A stretch of 64,000 bases of DNA from Hippopus hippopus (GCA_946811185.2 OX328108.1:35400493-35464492); one strand, 5' to 3'; positions 42,580-50,694 are shown, counted from the stretch's first letter. Notes: generated from the sequence alone by a model not told the origin. Made by a program: numbers and translations.

Positions 42580-42756
42580 GAAACGTAGCATGGGAAAAAA
42601 ATGTATGTGCTTTCGTCCAGGTCCGTGCTCTTTAAAAATTTTCAATCCTCTGTAAACGTATAAAGCCCAGCGATATTTTCATACAATCACCATTTCTTTG
42701 ACTCTCAGCTAACGATCACTTCGAAAGCAGTATCAATATTCGGAAACAATATCAAT
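42580..42756 (+). promoter_or_regulatory. Promoter of the 101-aa gene
   Basis: TATAAA at 42,659-42,664, 98 nt before the ATG. ATGGGAAAA at 42,589 is a decayed form of the E2F-like box. The leader CTCAGCTAACGATCACTTCG is shared with the 257-aa gene. Confidence 0.6.
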
Positions 42757-43062
42757 ATGGAGGAGATAAATCATCAACTACGTGAGGCTCTCCAAGAATA
42801 TCTAAATGCAGGTCAACAGTTATTACAACTAAACACTCATTTCGTAGGAGAGGAGGAACAAAACCAACTACAACGTATAACACAGCCATACAAAGATCTC
42901 GGCGAAAGATTAGTTCAACTATTTTTAAAGACAACACCGGATGTCATTTTGGTTAATATCGAATTTGGGAGGAAGATTACTTTCGATAATGGAGCAATGG
43001 TAATCAGAAAAAGAGTTGAAGCATGCCCCATTTGTCAAGCGAATTTCGGGTGCTGTCATTAA
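42757..43062 (+). CDS. 101-aa unknown protein, C-terminal Cys motif
   Basis: Not recognised. The N-terminal half is helical and Gln/Glu-rich (EYLNAGQQLLQLNTHF, QRITQPYKDL). The C-terminal part is more beta-like and ends CPICQANFGCCH, a likely metal site resembling the CPAC end of the 75-aa protein. The start has a 98-nt leader homologous to that of the 257-aa gene. Downstream, ACAGCTACCCATCTACCACG is exactly what remains if CCTTTTCAGGGC is deleted from the usual stem-loop, so this copy lost its histone-type end. Confidence 0.7.
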   Translation: MEEINHQLREALQEYLNAGQQLLQLNTHFVGEEEQNQLQRITQPYKDLGERLVQLFLKTTPDVILVNIEFGRKITFDNGAMVIRKRVEACPICQANFGCCH

Positions 43063-43254
43063 AGTGGAAAAACAACGTGAGACGAAAAAACACAGCCTCC
43101 AAAACAAAACAGCTACCCATCTACCACGAAAGTTCTATCTTTTTTCAAATTGTCATTTCTTCAAAATTGTCAAAAACTCAAAAGATTTACAATCAAAAAA
43201 AGTCATAGAATAGTCAAACTCTAGTTTTTTTTCTAACCCGAACAAGAAAATGTA

Positions 43255-43465
43255 ACAAAACCACGGGTTGGTCAACAATAAAACATTTAGTATTAGAAAT
43301 AAAACGGTGATTCTGATTGGACAACATTAATTTGGAGCCAAAACAGCATGAAACGCCAACGCGGGAAAAACATAGGAGAAAATGACGTCATGGGTCAACT
43401 AGTTCAATCCGTCTGAAAAGCTATAAATATCCGCGATTTATTTTCCATACATTTCATTTTTCGCA
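43255..43465 (+). promoter_or_regulatory. Shared histone-like promoter module (104-aa gene)
   Basis: ATTGG at 43,316 (an upstream one is mutated to GTTGG at 43,267), GCGGGAAA at 43,361, TGACGTCA at 43,383, TATAAA at 43,422; ATG 44 nt after TATA. Confidence 0.75.
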
Positions 43466-43780
43466 ATGGCTTCAAGACCATCACTCCTCTTCACTTGGAT
43501 GGATGCCGAGCGAAAATTAACAAGAGCGAGGAGGCAAATCGTTTTACTTCAACAGCGCTTAGTTGAAGTAAGAAAGCGTTACGAGAGGGCTGAGCTTGCT
43601 AATAACAGGGTGTTCTGTTATAACCTTCGGATGAAGGAACTCATTATTGAGGGCATGTTTGAAATGTATTTTCAGTATGTTATTTCAAAAACTGAGCAGG
43701 TAGACCGTCTTTTCCGCGCGCAAATCGCCGCTGAAAGGAGTGAGTCAGACAGCGAATCGACTGATGCTGATACTGAATAA
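43466..43780 (+). CDS. 104-aa coiled-coil protein
   Basis: Not recognised. Residues ~15-50 form a strongly basic amphipathic helix (RARRQIVLLQQRLVEVRKRY), then RMKELIIEGMFEMYFQYVI, then a very acidic Ser/Asp tail (SESDSESTDADTE). This bZIP-like texture lacks a recognisable basic-region signature. The start follows TATA by 44 nt, and the stem-loop lies 35 nt past the stop. The short protein in the inverted repeats has a similar charged-helix composition (FRYIRYEIEHLMQML), but homology is not demonstrable by eye. A DNA-associated or oligomerising protein is possible. Confidence 0.75.
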   Translation: MASRPSLLFTWMDAERKLTRARRQIVLLQQRLVEVRKRYERAELANNRVFCYNLRMKELIIEGMFEMYFQYVISKTEQVDRLFRAQIAAERSESDSESTDADTE

Positions 43781-43814
43781 ACATTTTCAAAAAATCAGTC
43801 CTTCTCTAAAAAAC

Positions 43815-43830
43815 AGCCCTTTTCAGGGCT
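43815..43830 (+). terminator. Histone-type 3' stem-loop after the 104-aa gene
   Basis: AGCCCTTTTCAGGGCT within AAAAAACAG...AACCATTTACC, then ACGAAAG. Perfect 6-bp stem and TTTC loop. Confidence 0.8.
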
Positions 43831-43934
43831 AACCATTTACCACGAAAGTTCTATCTTTCTTCAAATTGTCAAACTTCTTTCTTTTAGAAGAGTTACACTC
43901 CAAAGAGTTACACTCCAGAGAGTAAAAAACTCAG

Positions 43935-44205
43935 AAAAAAAGTCTAGGTCCAACTCAGTGCTCAGGCTTTTAGAGAGAGAAACCACTTAAAGGTCAAGTA
44001 GTGGATAGAAGAAAACAATAAAGCAATCATTCATAGATGCAGAAAAAAACTAAGTTCAACTCAGTGATCAGGCTTTTTTAGAGAGAGAAATCGTCCATAG
44101 ATACAGAAAAAACTAAGTCCAACTCAGTGTTCAGGCTTTTAGAGAGAAAAAATCATTCATAGATGCAGAAAAAAACTAAGTCCAACTCAGTGATATAGGG
44201 ATAAA
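43935..44205. repeat. TGGACTTAG array, right inner
   Basis: About four units in inverted orientation: AAAAAACTAAGTCCAACTCA, GTGCTCAGGCTTTTAGAGAG. Confidence 0.85.
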
Positions 44206-44239
44206 ATCAAAAAAAGCCTAAAAAGTGACCCATTACACA

Positions 44240-44245
44240 TATAAA
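44240..44245 (+). promoter_or_regulatory. TATA box of the 46-aa gene
   Basis: CATATAAAACACTAAAC, 74 nt upstream of ATG 44,314. No E2F or CRE motif lies within 60 bp. Confidence 0.5.
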
Positions 44246-44313
44246 ACACTAAACTCTGATTAATTTTTCTCATTCACCATTAACTATCGTAAAAGCTGGG
44301 TCAGTATCCCATA

Positions 44314-44454
44314 ATGTTTGGATTGACATTTTTTCTCTCATTGCTCTTCTGGTTAGAAGAAAGAGAACGTTTCAGATATATCAGGTATGAAATTGAGCAT
44401 CTGATGCAAATGCTAGATAAAATGGAATCAGTCGAAAGAAAGAGGGGAGGATAA
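44314..44454 (+). CDS. 46-aa small membrane-type protein
   Basis: A short gene supported by position: ATG 74 nt after a TATA box, a histone-type stem-loop 23 nt past the stop, and a second copy in the other inverted repeat. Residues 2-13 are hydrophobic (FGLTFFLSLLFW), suggesting a signal anchor or single membrane segment; the rest is a charged helix (RYIRYEIEHLMQML) ending ERKRGG. A viroporin-like or membrane-remodelling role would fit the size but is speculation. The left copy is broken by a duplication, so this may be the only functional one. Confidence 0.55.
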   Translation: MFGLTFFLSLLFWLEERERFRYIRYEIEHLMQMLDKMESVERKRGG

Positions 44455-44476
44455 AGAGTGTATTCTGCACAAAAAC

Positions 44477-44492
44477 AGCCCTTTTCAGGGCT
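44477..44492 (+). terminator. Histone-type 3' stem-loop after the 46-aa gene
   Basis: AGCCCTTTTCAGGGCT with AAAAAC before and AACCATCTTC after. Confidence 0.75.
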
Positions 44493-44599
44493 AACCATCT
44501 TCAATGAAAGTTCTATCTTTTTTCATTTTGTCAGAAGACTCATAATCAAAAAAAAGTCATAGGATAGTCAAACTCTAGTTTTTTCTAACCCGAACAAGA

Positions 44600-44824
44600 A
44601 AATGTAACAAAACTATAGATTGGTCAACAATAAAACATTTAGTATTAGAAATACAACGATAATTCTGATTGGACAACATTAATTTGGAGCCAAAACAGCA
44701 TGAAACGCCGACGCGGGAAAAACATAGGAGAAAATGACGTCATGGGTCAACTAGTTCAATCCGTCTGAAAAGCTATAAAACCCAGCGTTATTTCCCGCAC
44801 ATCGTTCATTTTCTTTGAGTCGAT
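44600..44824 (+). promoter_or_regulatory. Shared histone-like promoter module (75-aa gene, right)
   Basis: Most complete copy: ATTGG at 44,619 and 44,668 (49 bp apart), GCGGGAAA at 44,713, TGACGTCA at 44,735, TATAAA at 44,774; ATG 51 nt after TATA. Confidence 0.8.
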
Positions 44825-45052
44825 ATGGAGTGTTGGCTTAAAGATATGGATTTTTGGGAGCTCGCTCAACTATCAGTAAAGAAGAAGGAAAAGAAGAAGG
44901 AGTTCACTGTGCCACAATCTGAAAGTTGGGACGACGACAACGAGGCACCGTTCTCGTTAAAGTTCGAGCTGGACAGCCAACAGCTGAAGAGATTGAAGAG
45001 GCGGGCGGCGAGTAGCTGCCCAGCCTGCAGAAAGGTTGGAGGTTGTGCTTAA
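44825..45052 (+). CDS. 75-aa unknown protein in right inverted repeat
   Basis: Twin of the left-repeat gene with a single visible residue difference (Trp at position 4). Same features: DMDFWELAQLS near the N terminus, KKKEKKKE, SWDDDNEAP, LKRLKRRAA, CPACRKVGGCA end. The intact promoter, leader, stop-spanning hairpin (45,038-45,065) and two stem-loops make this the model gene of the histone-like class. Preservation of two copies may reflect gene conversion between the inverted repeats rather than selection. Confidence 0.75.
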   Translation: MECWLKDMDFWELAQLSVKKKEKKKEFTVPQSESWDDDNEAPFSLKFELDSQQLKRLKRRAASSCPACRKVGGCA

Positions 45053-45071
45053 AAACACAACCTCCAAAGCA

Positions 45072-45109
45072 GGTCCTTTTAGGACCACCCAACAGCCCTT
45101 TTCAGGGCT
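45072..45109 (+). terminator. Two histone-type stem-loops after the 75-aa gene
   Basis: GGTCCTTTTAGGACC (45,072-45,086) followed by ACCCAAC, then AGCCCTTTTCAGGGCT (45,094-45,109) followed by AACCATCTACCACGAAAG. The first keeps the G-G start and ACCCA flank of genuine histone mRNAs but has a one-base-shorter loop region. Confidence 0.8.
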
Positions 45110-45420
45110 AACCATCTACCACGAAAGTTCTATCTTTCTTCAAATTGTCAGACGTAAGTTCTATCTTTCTTCAAATTGTCATTTCTTCAAATTGTCAGAC
45201 GAAAGTTCTATCTTCAAGTTGTCAGACGAAAGTTCTATCTTCAAATTGTCATTTCTTCAAGTTGTCAGACGAAAGTTCTATCTTCAAATTGTCACAGCTC
45301 TTTTCAGAGCTAACCCAACAGTCCTTTTCAGGACTAACCATCTACCACGAAAGTTCTATCTTTCTTCAAATTGTCATTTCTTCAAATTGTCAAACTTCTT
45401 TCTTTTAGAAGAGTTACACT
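45110..45420. repeat. GAAAGTTCTATCTTC short repeats, right
   Basis: Mirror of 34,990-35,300: units CGAAAGTTCTATCTTCAAAT then TGTCAGA. Spurious Ser-rich frames cross it. Confidence 0.75.
45296..45335 (+). terminator. Two further histone-type stem-loops
   Basis: AGCTCTTTTCAGAGCT (45,296-45,311) and AGTCCTTTTCAGGACT (45,320-45,335), each followed by AACC. No gene ends just upstream; probably relics of duplicated gene ends. Confidence 0.7.
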
Positions 45421-45454
45421 CCAAAGAACCACACTCCATAGAGTAAAAAACTCA

Positions 45455-45562
45455 GAAAAAAAAGTCTAAGTACAACTCAGTACTCAGTACTCAGGCTTTT
45501 AGAGAGAAGAAATCATTCATAGATGCAGAAAAAAGTCTAAGTCCAACTCAATGGTTAGGCTG
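45455..45562. repeat. TGGACTTAG array, right outer, short
   Basis: Two units only (AAGTCTAAGTCCAACTCA), against about ten at the left end. Confidence 0.8.
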
Positions 45563-45871
45563 GGCTCCCCTCGGTGGACAATACTTAGCCTTTTATTGCG
45601 AAATAAATGTTCTATTTATAGTAACATTTTCATGCGGATTCTCGGACTTTATCGTTTACTCGACCCCGGGTTCTAGCCTGAGAGGGATTTGTACCCAGTT
45701 TGCCTCCAAAACGTCCGCCATCTTGAATTCTGAGTATAGAAACTCCGGGTATCAGGGTAGGCAAACTGGGTATTTTTTGGACATTTTTTGTAAAAGTGAT
45801 ATAATGTAAATTCTTTCAGGGTAGGCAAACTGGGACAAATTCTCTGTAGGGTAGGTAACGTAGGGCTCTAC
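45563..45871. repeat. Right-end specific segment with CAAACTGGG repeats
   Basis: TAGGCAAACTGGG occurs at 45,756 and 45,822, and ACCCAGTTTGCCT near 45,693 in reverse. The left end has only a shortened version (34,345-34,430). Confidence 0.6.
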
Positions 45872-45926
45872 AGGACGGGATAATACGTATCTGACCGGGC
45901 TCGTCAGATACATATTATCCCGTCCT
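45872..45926. repeat. Terminal hairpin, right
   Basis: Exact reverse complement of 34,271-34,325: stem AGGACGGGATAATACGTATC, loop CGGGCTC. Confidence 0.9.
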
Positions 45927-45934
45927 ATACTACT

Positions 45935-45940
45935 ATTAAG
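45935..45940. other. Target-site duplication, right (ATTAAG)
   Basis: Directly follows CCTATACTACT; matches 34,257-34,262. Confidence 0.9.
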
Positions 45941-45965
45941 CCCCTTTTTCACAGAGCATGACACA
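45941..45965 (-). repeat. C-family element, right remainder
   Basis: CCCCTTTTTCACAGAGCATG is the terminal part of the C copy interrupted at 34,262. Confidence 0.8.
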
Positions 45966-46009
45966 AATTTATTCTGACAAACATCGCCGACCCTCGTTGT
46001 AGCGTATCC

Positions 46010-46400
46010 CTTAATACTTAATTTTATCACATAACCTTCCTTGTTTTCAATGTAATATACCCATTACAAATTTTCTTATCTCATACACGTTTAATATCAC
46101 TATTGTGTGACGTCATTTTTGACGTCATTTTGTACGTATTTCATAGAAGTAAATGGACTTTATGGATGTTACCACGGGTTCATCTATAGATGGTTTTGCA
46201 TCTTCTTATCTATGATTTGTAAAATATCGTTATGTGATAAAAAGAATCTGACATTCGTTGGCGTATGAAATAAAAAAAATTATTAAACTCGAAAAAATAT
46301 TATTAAGCTCGCCAAAGGCTCGCTTAATAACATTTTCCCTAGACTCGTTTAATAAAATTTTATCTCAACGCAAACTCATGTCAGATCCTATATATATCTT
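46010..46400 (+). repeat. F-family repeat, copy 2
   Basis: CCTTGTTTTCAATGTAATAT, GTGTGACGTCATTTTTGACGTCA, AAAAAGAATCTGACATTCG and AACTCATGTCAGATCC parallel 12.6-13.0 kb. Confidence 0.7.
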
Positions 46401-46504
46401 TCGGATAATTTACTACCGAAATCTTATTCCATATTTGCGAGCTGATAATTTTTTTTTATCGACTGAAGACTCTTCAACACAGAGTCTACCTATGGCGACA
46501 ACGT

Positions 46505-46690
46505 CAGGATTTTGTTATTAAAATTAGGAATTTTGTCACCGAAATTAGAGATTCTGTAACTAAAACTGGGGTTATGTTTCTAAAATAAGGGTTTGGTCAC
46601 TAAGTTAGCGATTTTGTACCAAAATTATGGATTTTGTCACTTGAATTAGTGATTTTGTAAGTAAAATTAGGGATAATGTTAGTAAAAATT
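46505..46690. repeat. ~30-bp degenerate tandem repeat
   Basis: GATTTTGT..., each followed by an A(A)AATTA(G)GG motif, six times or so: ATTTTGTCACCGAAATTAG, ATTTTGTACCAAAATTATG and similar. Confidence 0.7.
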
Positions 46691-46784
46691 TCTTTCAAAC
46701 AAAAGATTTGTAAAATCTCAATTCATAAGTCAGGTGATCAGAAAATGTCATGAAATCAATGAAATGCTTTAGTCACACGTAGCC

Positions 46785-46832
46785 TGGCCGGGTAGCTCAG
46801 TGGTCAGCGTATCTGACTCGTGACCTTAGTAA
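46785..46832 (+). repeat. tRNA-like head fragment
   Basis: GCCGGGTAGCTCAGTGGTCAG is a good A box, but no B box follows, so this is a SINE or tRNA relic rather than a tRNA gene. Confidence 0.45.
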
Positions 46833-47424
46833 AGTGTCTGTAGCAGCCATATGTTTTACATTTAGATCTTTCAATTACTTTATCACGTATGCTGCATAAA
46901 ATGGGCGTGCTGGTTGTATGTATTAAGATAACTTCTATGAGACACAGTATTCGGACATATGGATAAAATACTATCATAGGCGGTTACTGTCTCCATTAAG
47001 ATTTGATCATATTACATGTTGAAAACGAGTCCTTACACGGACTAAAAGTTCTGATCTATTATCGAGAAAGTAGACACACTAAAAAAAAAAGAAAACAGTG
47101 CGGGGAAAAAAGAGCAGACGTCCAAATTTTTTTTCCATGACATAGTCAGATCAGAAAGGGTTAGTTCTAACTTTTTATGTCTTGCATTTTAGTCACTGCA
47201 TTTTCCTACACCAAAATGATCCGTCTGGCCACCCACCTGTCCGTCTGTCCGTTCATCCATACATCCCCTCCGTGCCTCCCTCCCTGCATTTATCCATACC
47301 TTTCAATCCTACTGTCTCCTTCACAAAACTTATGTAGTTTAATATAATGTTCTAGGTCACAAAGATACAGTGAACTGTGTTATCTCACCTATACCTGATA
47401 GTTAACACATAATGGCGGTAAATA
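46833..47424. other. No feature recognised, about 590 bp
   Basis: A CCNTCCNT-like stretch (GTCCGTCTGTCCGTTCATCC) sits at 47,240. Otherwise nothing. Confidence 0.35.
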
Positions 47425-47685
47425 AATGAACAATCCTCTAGCAAAAGGAGGTTTAATGCATCTCTGAAATACATTATACCTAGCAAGTCATCACATATTC
47501 GTGCATCCATAAAATCCATTTTGTCAGACAACCGACTGAAGTAGAATGGTCCTTGGACATGATGAAAATTTACCAAAAGCACAAAGTTTCGACCAGGTCA
47601 GCCTGCGCAGATTGCGTAGGCTCATCCGAGTCAATACTTTTTGCTAACGCATTAAATCTTTTCAAAGAGCGTGGCTTATTAATAA
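47425..47685 (-). repeat. C-family element
   Basis: CCTCTAGCAAAAGGAGGTTT to CTTTTCAAAGAGCGTGGCTT; core CAGCCTGCGCAGATTGCG. Confidence 0.65.
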
Positions 47686-47754
47686 AATGGACTTACCCAA
47701 TCAGGAAAGGAGAACAAAACATTGCAACGTCGAGAGTGTTTTCGACAGAATACT

Positions 47755-47845
47755 TCACAAAATCGTGGACAGTGAAGATCTATGATCGAACTACACATTC
47801 CGCGCAGTTTGATCTTGTTCTTCACTTTCCATATAAGGCAACCTA
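47755..47845. repeat. B-family core, diverged
   Basis: GGACAGTGAAGATCTATGAT with the partner TTTGATCTTGTTCTTCACTT. Confidence 0.5.
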
Positions 47846-47999
47846 ATTTTATTTTTTCTTGTCTATAGATATTCAACGACTAGATTTGTGCTTAATGCCT
47901 TCGCGGTTTACATGTAGACTGTACTGTGTCAGAGAGAACAATAGAAACAAACATCCGAATCCGTGTCGATATTTACATGCTGTTGTGGCCCAATTCCGT

Positions 48000-48215
48000 C
48001 CCTTAACCGTACGCTGCTAAGCGCGACTCACCTACCTTTTGTGGTCAGTGTTGATCAAGATCAGACTGCATAGAACGTGCAGTCTGATCTTGGATCTACA
48101 CTGTCCGATAAGGAAATACCTTTCCCCAAAAAATACCCTTAAAAATAGCAAAATTCGGTTCTTTACTATCGGCTTGAAAGTTTCATTTCACTTATTCAAC
48201 AGGATAAGGGTTAAT
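48000..48215. repeat. B-family element, near full length
   Basis: TTAACCGTACGCTGCTAAGCG, core GATCAGACTGCATAGAACGT, right TTCAACAGGATAAGGGTTAA. Confidence 0.75.
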
Positions 48216-48374
48216 TTATTTTGACGGATCTGTCGAACCTTTCCTTCTTTCTTATAGGAATTATATTTTTACGAATTTACATTTGACAACTTTTTATAAA
48301 CATCGTGAAAACAGGATATTGGATGTTTGCCAACAAGCTCCTATTTCCACATCGTAATAAACATTAATTTTAAC

Positions 48375-48530
48375 CCTTTCAGCGGCAGCGGCGAAAATCA
48401 AACAAAGCACCATAGACGAAAAATGGAGGGTTTTGCGGACAGAGTAGATCAAGATCGGAATGCACAGAACGTACGGCTTGATCTTGGATCTGTTACGTCC
48501 GATTGCTTAGTCAGGCCCATTATTCAAAAA
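48375..48530. repeat. B-family element, diverged
   Basis: TTAACCCTTTCAGCGGCAGC, core GATCGGAATGCACAGAACGT, outer GGACAGAGTAGATC. Confidence 0.6.
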
Positions 48531-48604
48531 TCTTCCTGAGTCTCAGTGAATTGTTTATGCCGTCGAAAGAGGTCGAGTAAATATATTTTGCACTTTAAAA
48601 GTTA

Positions 48605-48790
48605 ACCCTTTTACCACACGAATTTCACAGACGAAATTGGCCGAATAGCCTTTACGAAAATGTCGATGTTACACGATATTTACCGATGAGTTAGTGAGCC
48701 TACGGCCCCTAACTCTCATATTAAAAGACGGAAGCTGTCGAGACTGGCCGAATAGCTTTTGCGAAAACGTCGATGTTTACCGATGTAATA
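48605..48790. repeat. A-family end followed by G-family units
   Basis: TTAACCCTTTTACCACACGA is an A end; then GAAATTGGCCGAATAGCCTT and AGCCTACGGCCCCTAACTCT as at 24.5 kb. Confidence 0.6.
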
Positions 48791-49057
48791 TATTCTATAT
48801 CTGTAATCAGAACGTGTTGATATACTTTATGGTTTGGTGCTTAGATGTACTACTATAGTGGTGTTGGGACGAGAGGGAGAAATCGCACGTTAACAGCAAT
48901 TTACCTCTCCCATCCCATATTTCACTTTTACTGAGTGCAGCTGTTCACTTCAAATGTAGAATAATGAGTTCAACGGGTTACATGTACTGCTGCGTGCTTG
49001 AAAATTTTAGAAGAGGAAGGTATCGCGACAGGAAAGAGAGATATTAAAGTAAATATC

Positions 49058-49260
49058 TGACAAGTCGAAACTGAAAATATTTACAACCGAAACATGAAAG
49101 GAGGCTAAAATAACGGGATTTGTCTCTAAAAGGATAGAAAACATTTTGGGAATAGGAGAAAATGCCGGTTACCAGCATTTTCTTGTTTTTCCAACAATAT
49201 TTTCAAAAGCCCCTTATCTCAGGAACGTTGAAACAAGGGATTGTTTTATAAAGTGTTAAG
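49058..49260 (-). repeat. A-family foldback
   Basis: TGACAAGTCGAAACTGAAAA, core TTTTGGGAATAGGAGAAAAT, end GATTGTTTTATAAAGTGTTAA. Confidence 0.65.
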
Positions 49261-49504
49261 GGAAAAGATGAATGCGCTTCTTGACTATAATTCAGTTTCA
49301 CGGCCTGATGGAAATGCAGTTTATTTGTTTTTGAAATGGAGATTATTTCCCTGGGGTAAATAACTAATGAAGAAATAATGTTTCGATTCCATGCAAAGTC
49401 AGGCGTCAACATCTGTTTTATAATAGAAATACAGAAATACAAATTACAGGTTCGGCTTCTAACGTTCTATAGGTGATAGGCATACATATGAATTTGGTGG
49501 AATG

Positions 49505-49690
49505 TGGGTTATAAACAAAGAAGAAGAAGAAGAATGAAAAGGAGAAGAAGAAGAAGAGGAGGAGGAGAAGAATAAGAAGAAGAAAGAGGCAGAGGACAAG
49601 AAGAAGAAGAAGAAAAGAAGAAGAAGAAGAAAAAAGGAAAAAAAAAAAAAAAAAAGAAGAAGAAGAAGTAGGCGGAGAAGTAGAAGAAGA
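49505..49690. repeat. (GAA)n / purine-rich microsatellite
   Basis: About 185 bp of AAGAAGAAG, GAGGAGGAG and an A16 run, with pyrimidines only at single sites. Such long purine tracts can form triplex DNA. Confidence 0.9.
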
Positions 49691-49694
49691 AGAA

Positions 49695-50000
49695 TTATAT
49701 ATTGTATAGTATGGTGTTTAACGCCGTTTTCAACATTATTTCAGTTATATCGCGGCAGCCAGTGCACCTATCCAAGCTTTCTTAGAGTCTCTTTTACCAG
49801 TACTCCGCACAATTTCTTTCCAAGCCACCGGCTACTTTCCCACATCACCATCATCGAAACAATGGTCAGCGGTGGGAAGAGAAATTAATCCTGTCGCAAT
49901 GACTATCATCAACCCTCGGAACGAAATTTGCCGAGCAAAGGATCGAACCCATGACCCCTGTTCTCAAGTCCTGCACGCTACCGACTGAGCTACCGGGGCT
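49695..50000 (-). repeat. SINE1 copy with intact tRNA-like head
   Basis: On the minus strand: AGCCCCGGTAGCTCAGTCGG, then GGTTCGATCC, then the body AATTAATCCTGTCGCAATGA (plus sense). Ends in TTTCAGTTATATCGCGGCAG. Confidence 0.75.
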
Positions 50001-50424
50001 CAGCAGAAGAAGTAGAAGACTAGAAGAAGAATGATTTTAGTATTTCAGTTATGTTACGTCAATTGCTCGTTTATACATTTTTTTTTCAAGATTTTACCAG
50101 TACAAGTCTTCTGCTCTGCAGTGCATCACTAAAGAAAACTTCGTGACCAGACAAGCGATAGTGTCCCTTTGGCAAGGCACCTTTTACAGAGTCGAAGTCC
50201 ACTTTTGGTGACACCCAGAAAATTAACATCGATAAGTCATCTGTCTTCGTGATATAACCAAAAAAGTGTTAGAAATGGGGGAAAATCCCATTTAATCAAA
50301 CAAAGCAGAAAAAAACGAATAAACAAAGGAACAAACAAACAAACAAAACTTGATGAGTAAATGGAACAGAGCAGAAAAATACAGCCACATATGCCGTAAA
50401 TATTTCGACATTTGATAAAGGTAT
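50001..50424. other. No gene; SINE-like fragment near 50,035
   Basis: TAGTATTTCAGTTATGTTAC resembles the SINE 3' end. The rest is unassigned. Confidence 0.4.
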
Positions 50425-50490
50425 TTTGCTTGGGGAGTTGACCAAGATCCGCCTTCACTACTGTGCAGTCCGATCTTGTCAACTTCTCTG
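50425..50490. repeat. B-family core remnant
   Basis: TTGACCAAGATCCGCCTTCA and CTGTGCAGTCCGATCTTGTC. Confidence 0.4.
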
Positions 50491-50694
50491 TAATGAACTG
50501 AACCAAAATAGGCCTAGTCATGCAATACGATAAACAATCCTAAACAGAAAACTAAATCTAAAACAAACCTTTACGAATCCATTCTCAGAAAGATTTAGAA
50601 AAATATATCTGGTATAGTACCCGTCTTTACGCAACCATTCTCCGAGTCTAGAATTCCCCACACAATTCTCGGCGATTAATTTGTCCTACGCGAA

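Larger units (their letters stand above)
34263..45934. mobile_element. Polinton/Maverick-type element, 11.7 kb, non-autonomous
   Basis: Seen directly: exact inverted ends AGTAGTATAGG/CCTATACTACT, ATTAAG duplicated on both sides, inverted repeats longer than 2 kb, and a protein-primed-type family B DNA polymerase in two pieces. Family knowledge: Polintons and adintoviruses combine 6-bp duplications, AG-starting inverted repeats and this polymerase with a retroviral-type integrase, capsid genes, protease and packaging ATPase in 15-40 kb. None of those other genes is visible here, and the polymerase lacks its centre. I infer an internally deleted copy moved by relatives. The near-identical ends and clean target site argue for a fairly recent insertion. 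Confidence 0.85.
43808..45934. repeat. Right terminal inverted repeat, ~2.1 kb
   Basis: Mirror of 34,263-36,950. The outermost 60+ bp are identical to the left end. It carries the intact 46-aa gene and the second 75-aa gene. Its arrays are shorter than those of the left repeat. Confidence 0.85.

Noticed and set aside
34263..45934. Integrase, capsid, protease or packaging ATPase within the element
   Set aside because: I looked for the DDE/zinc (HHCC) integrase pattern, Walker A motifs and long capsid-size frames on both strands; none is present.
34263..45934. Reading the small-gene proteins as histones
   Set aside because: Only the regulatory signals are histone-like; none of the proteins has a histone fold sequence or histone-like composition throughout.
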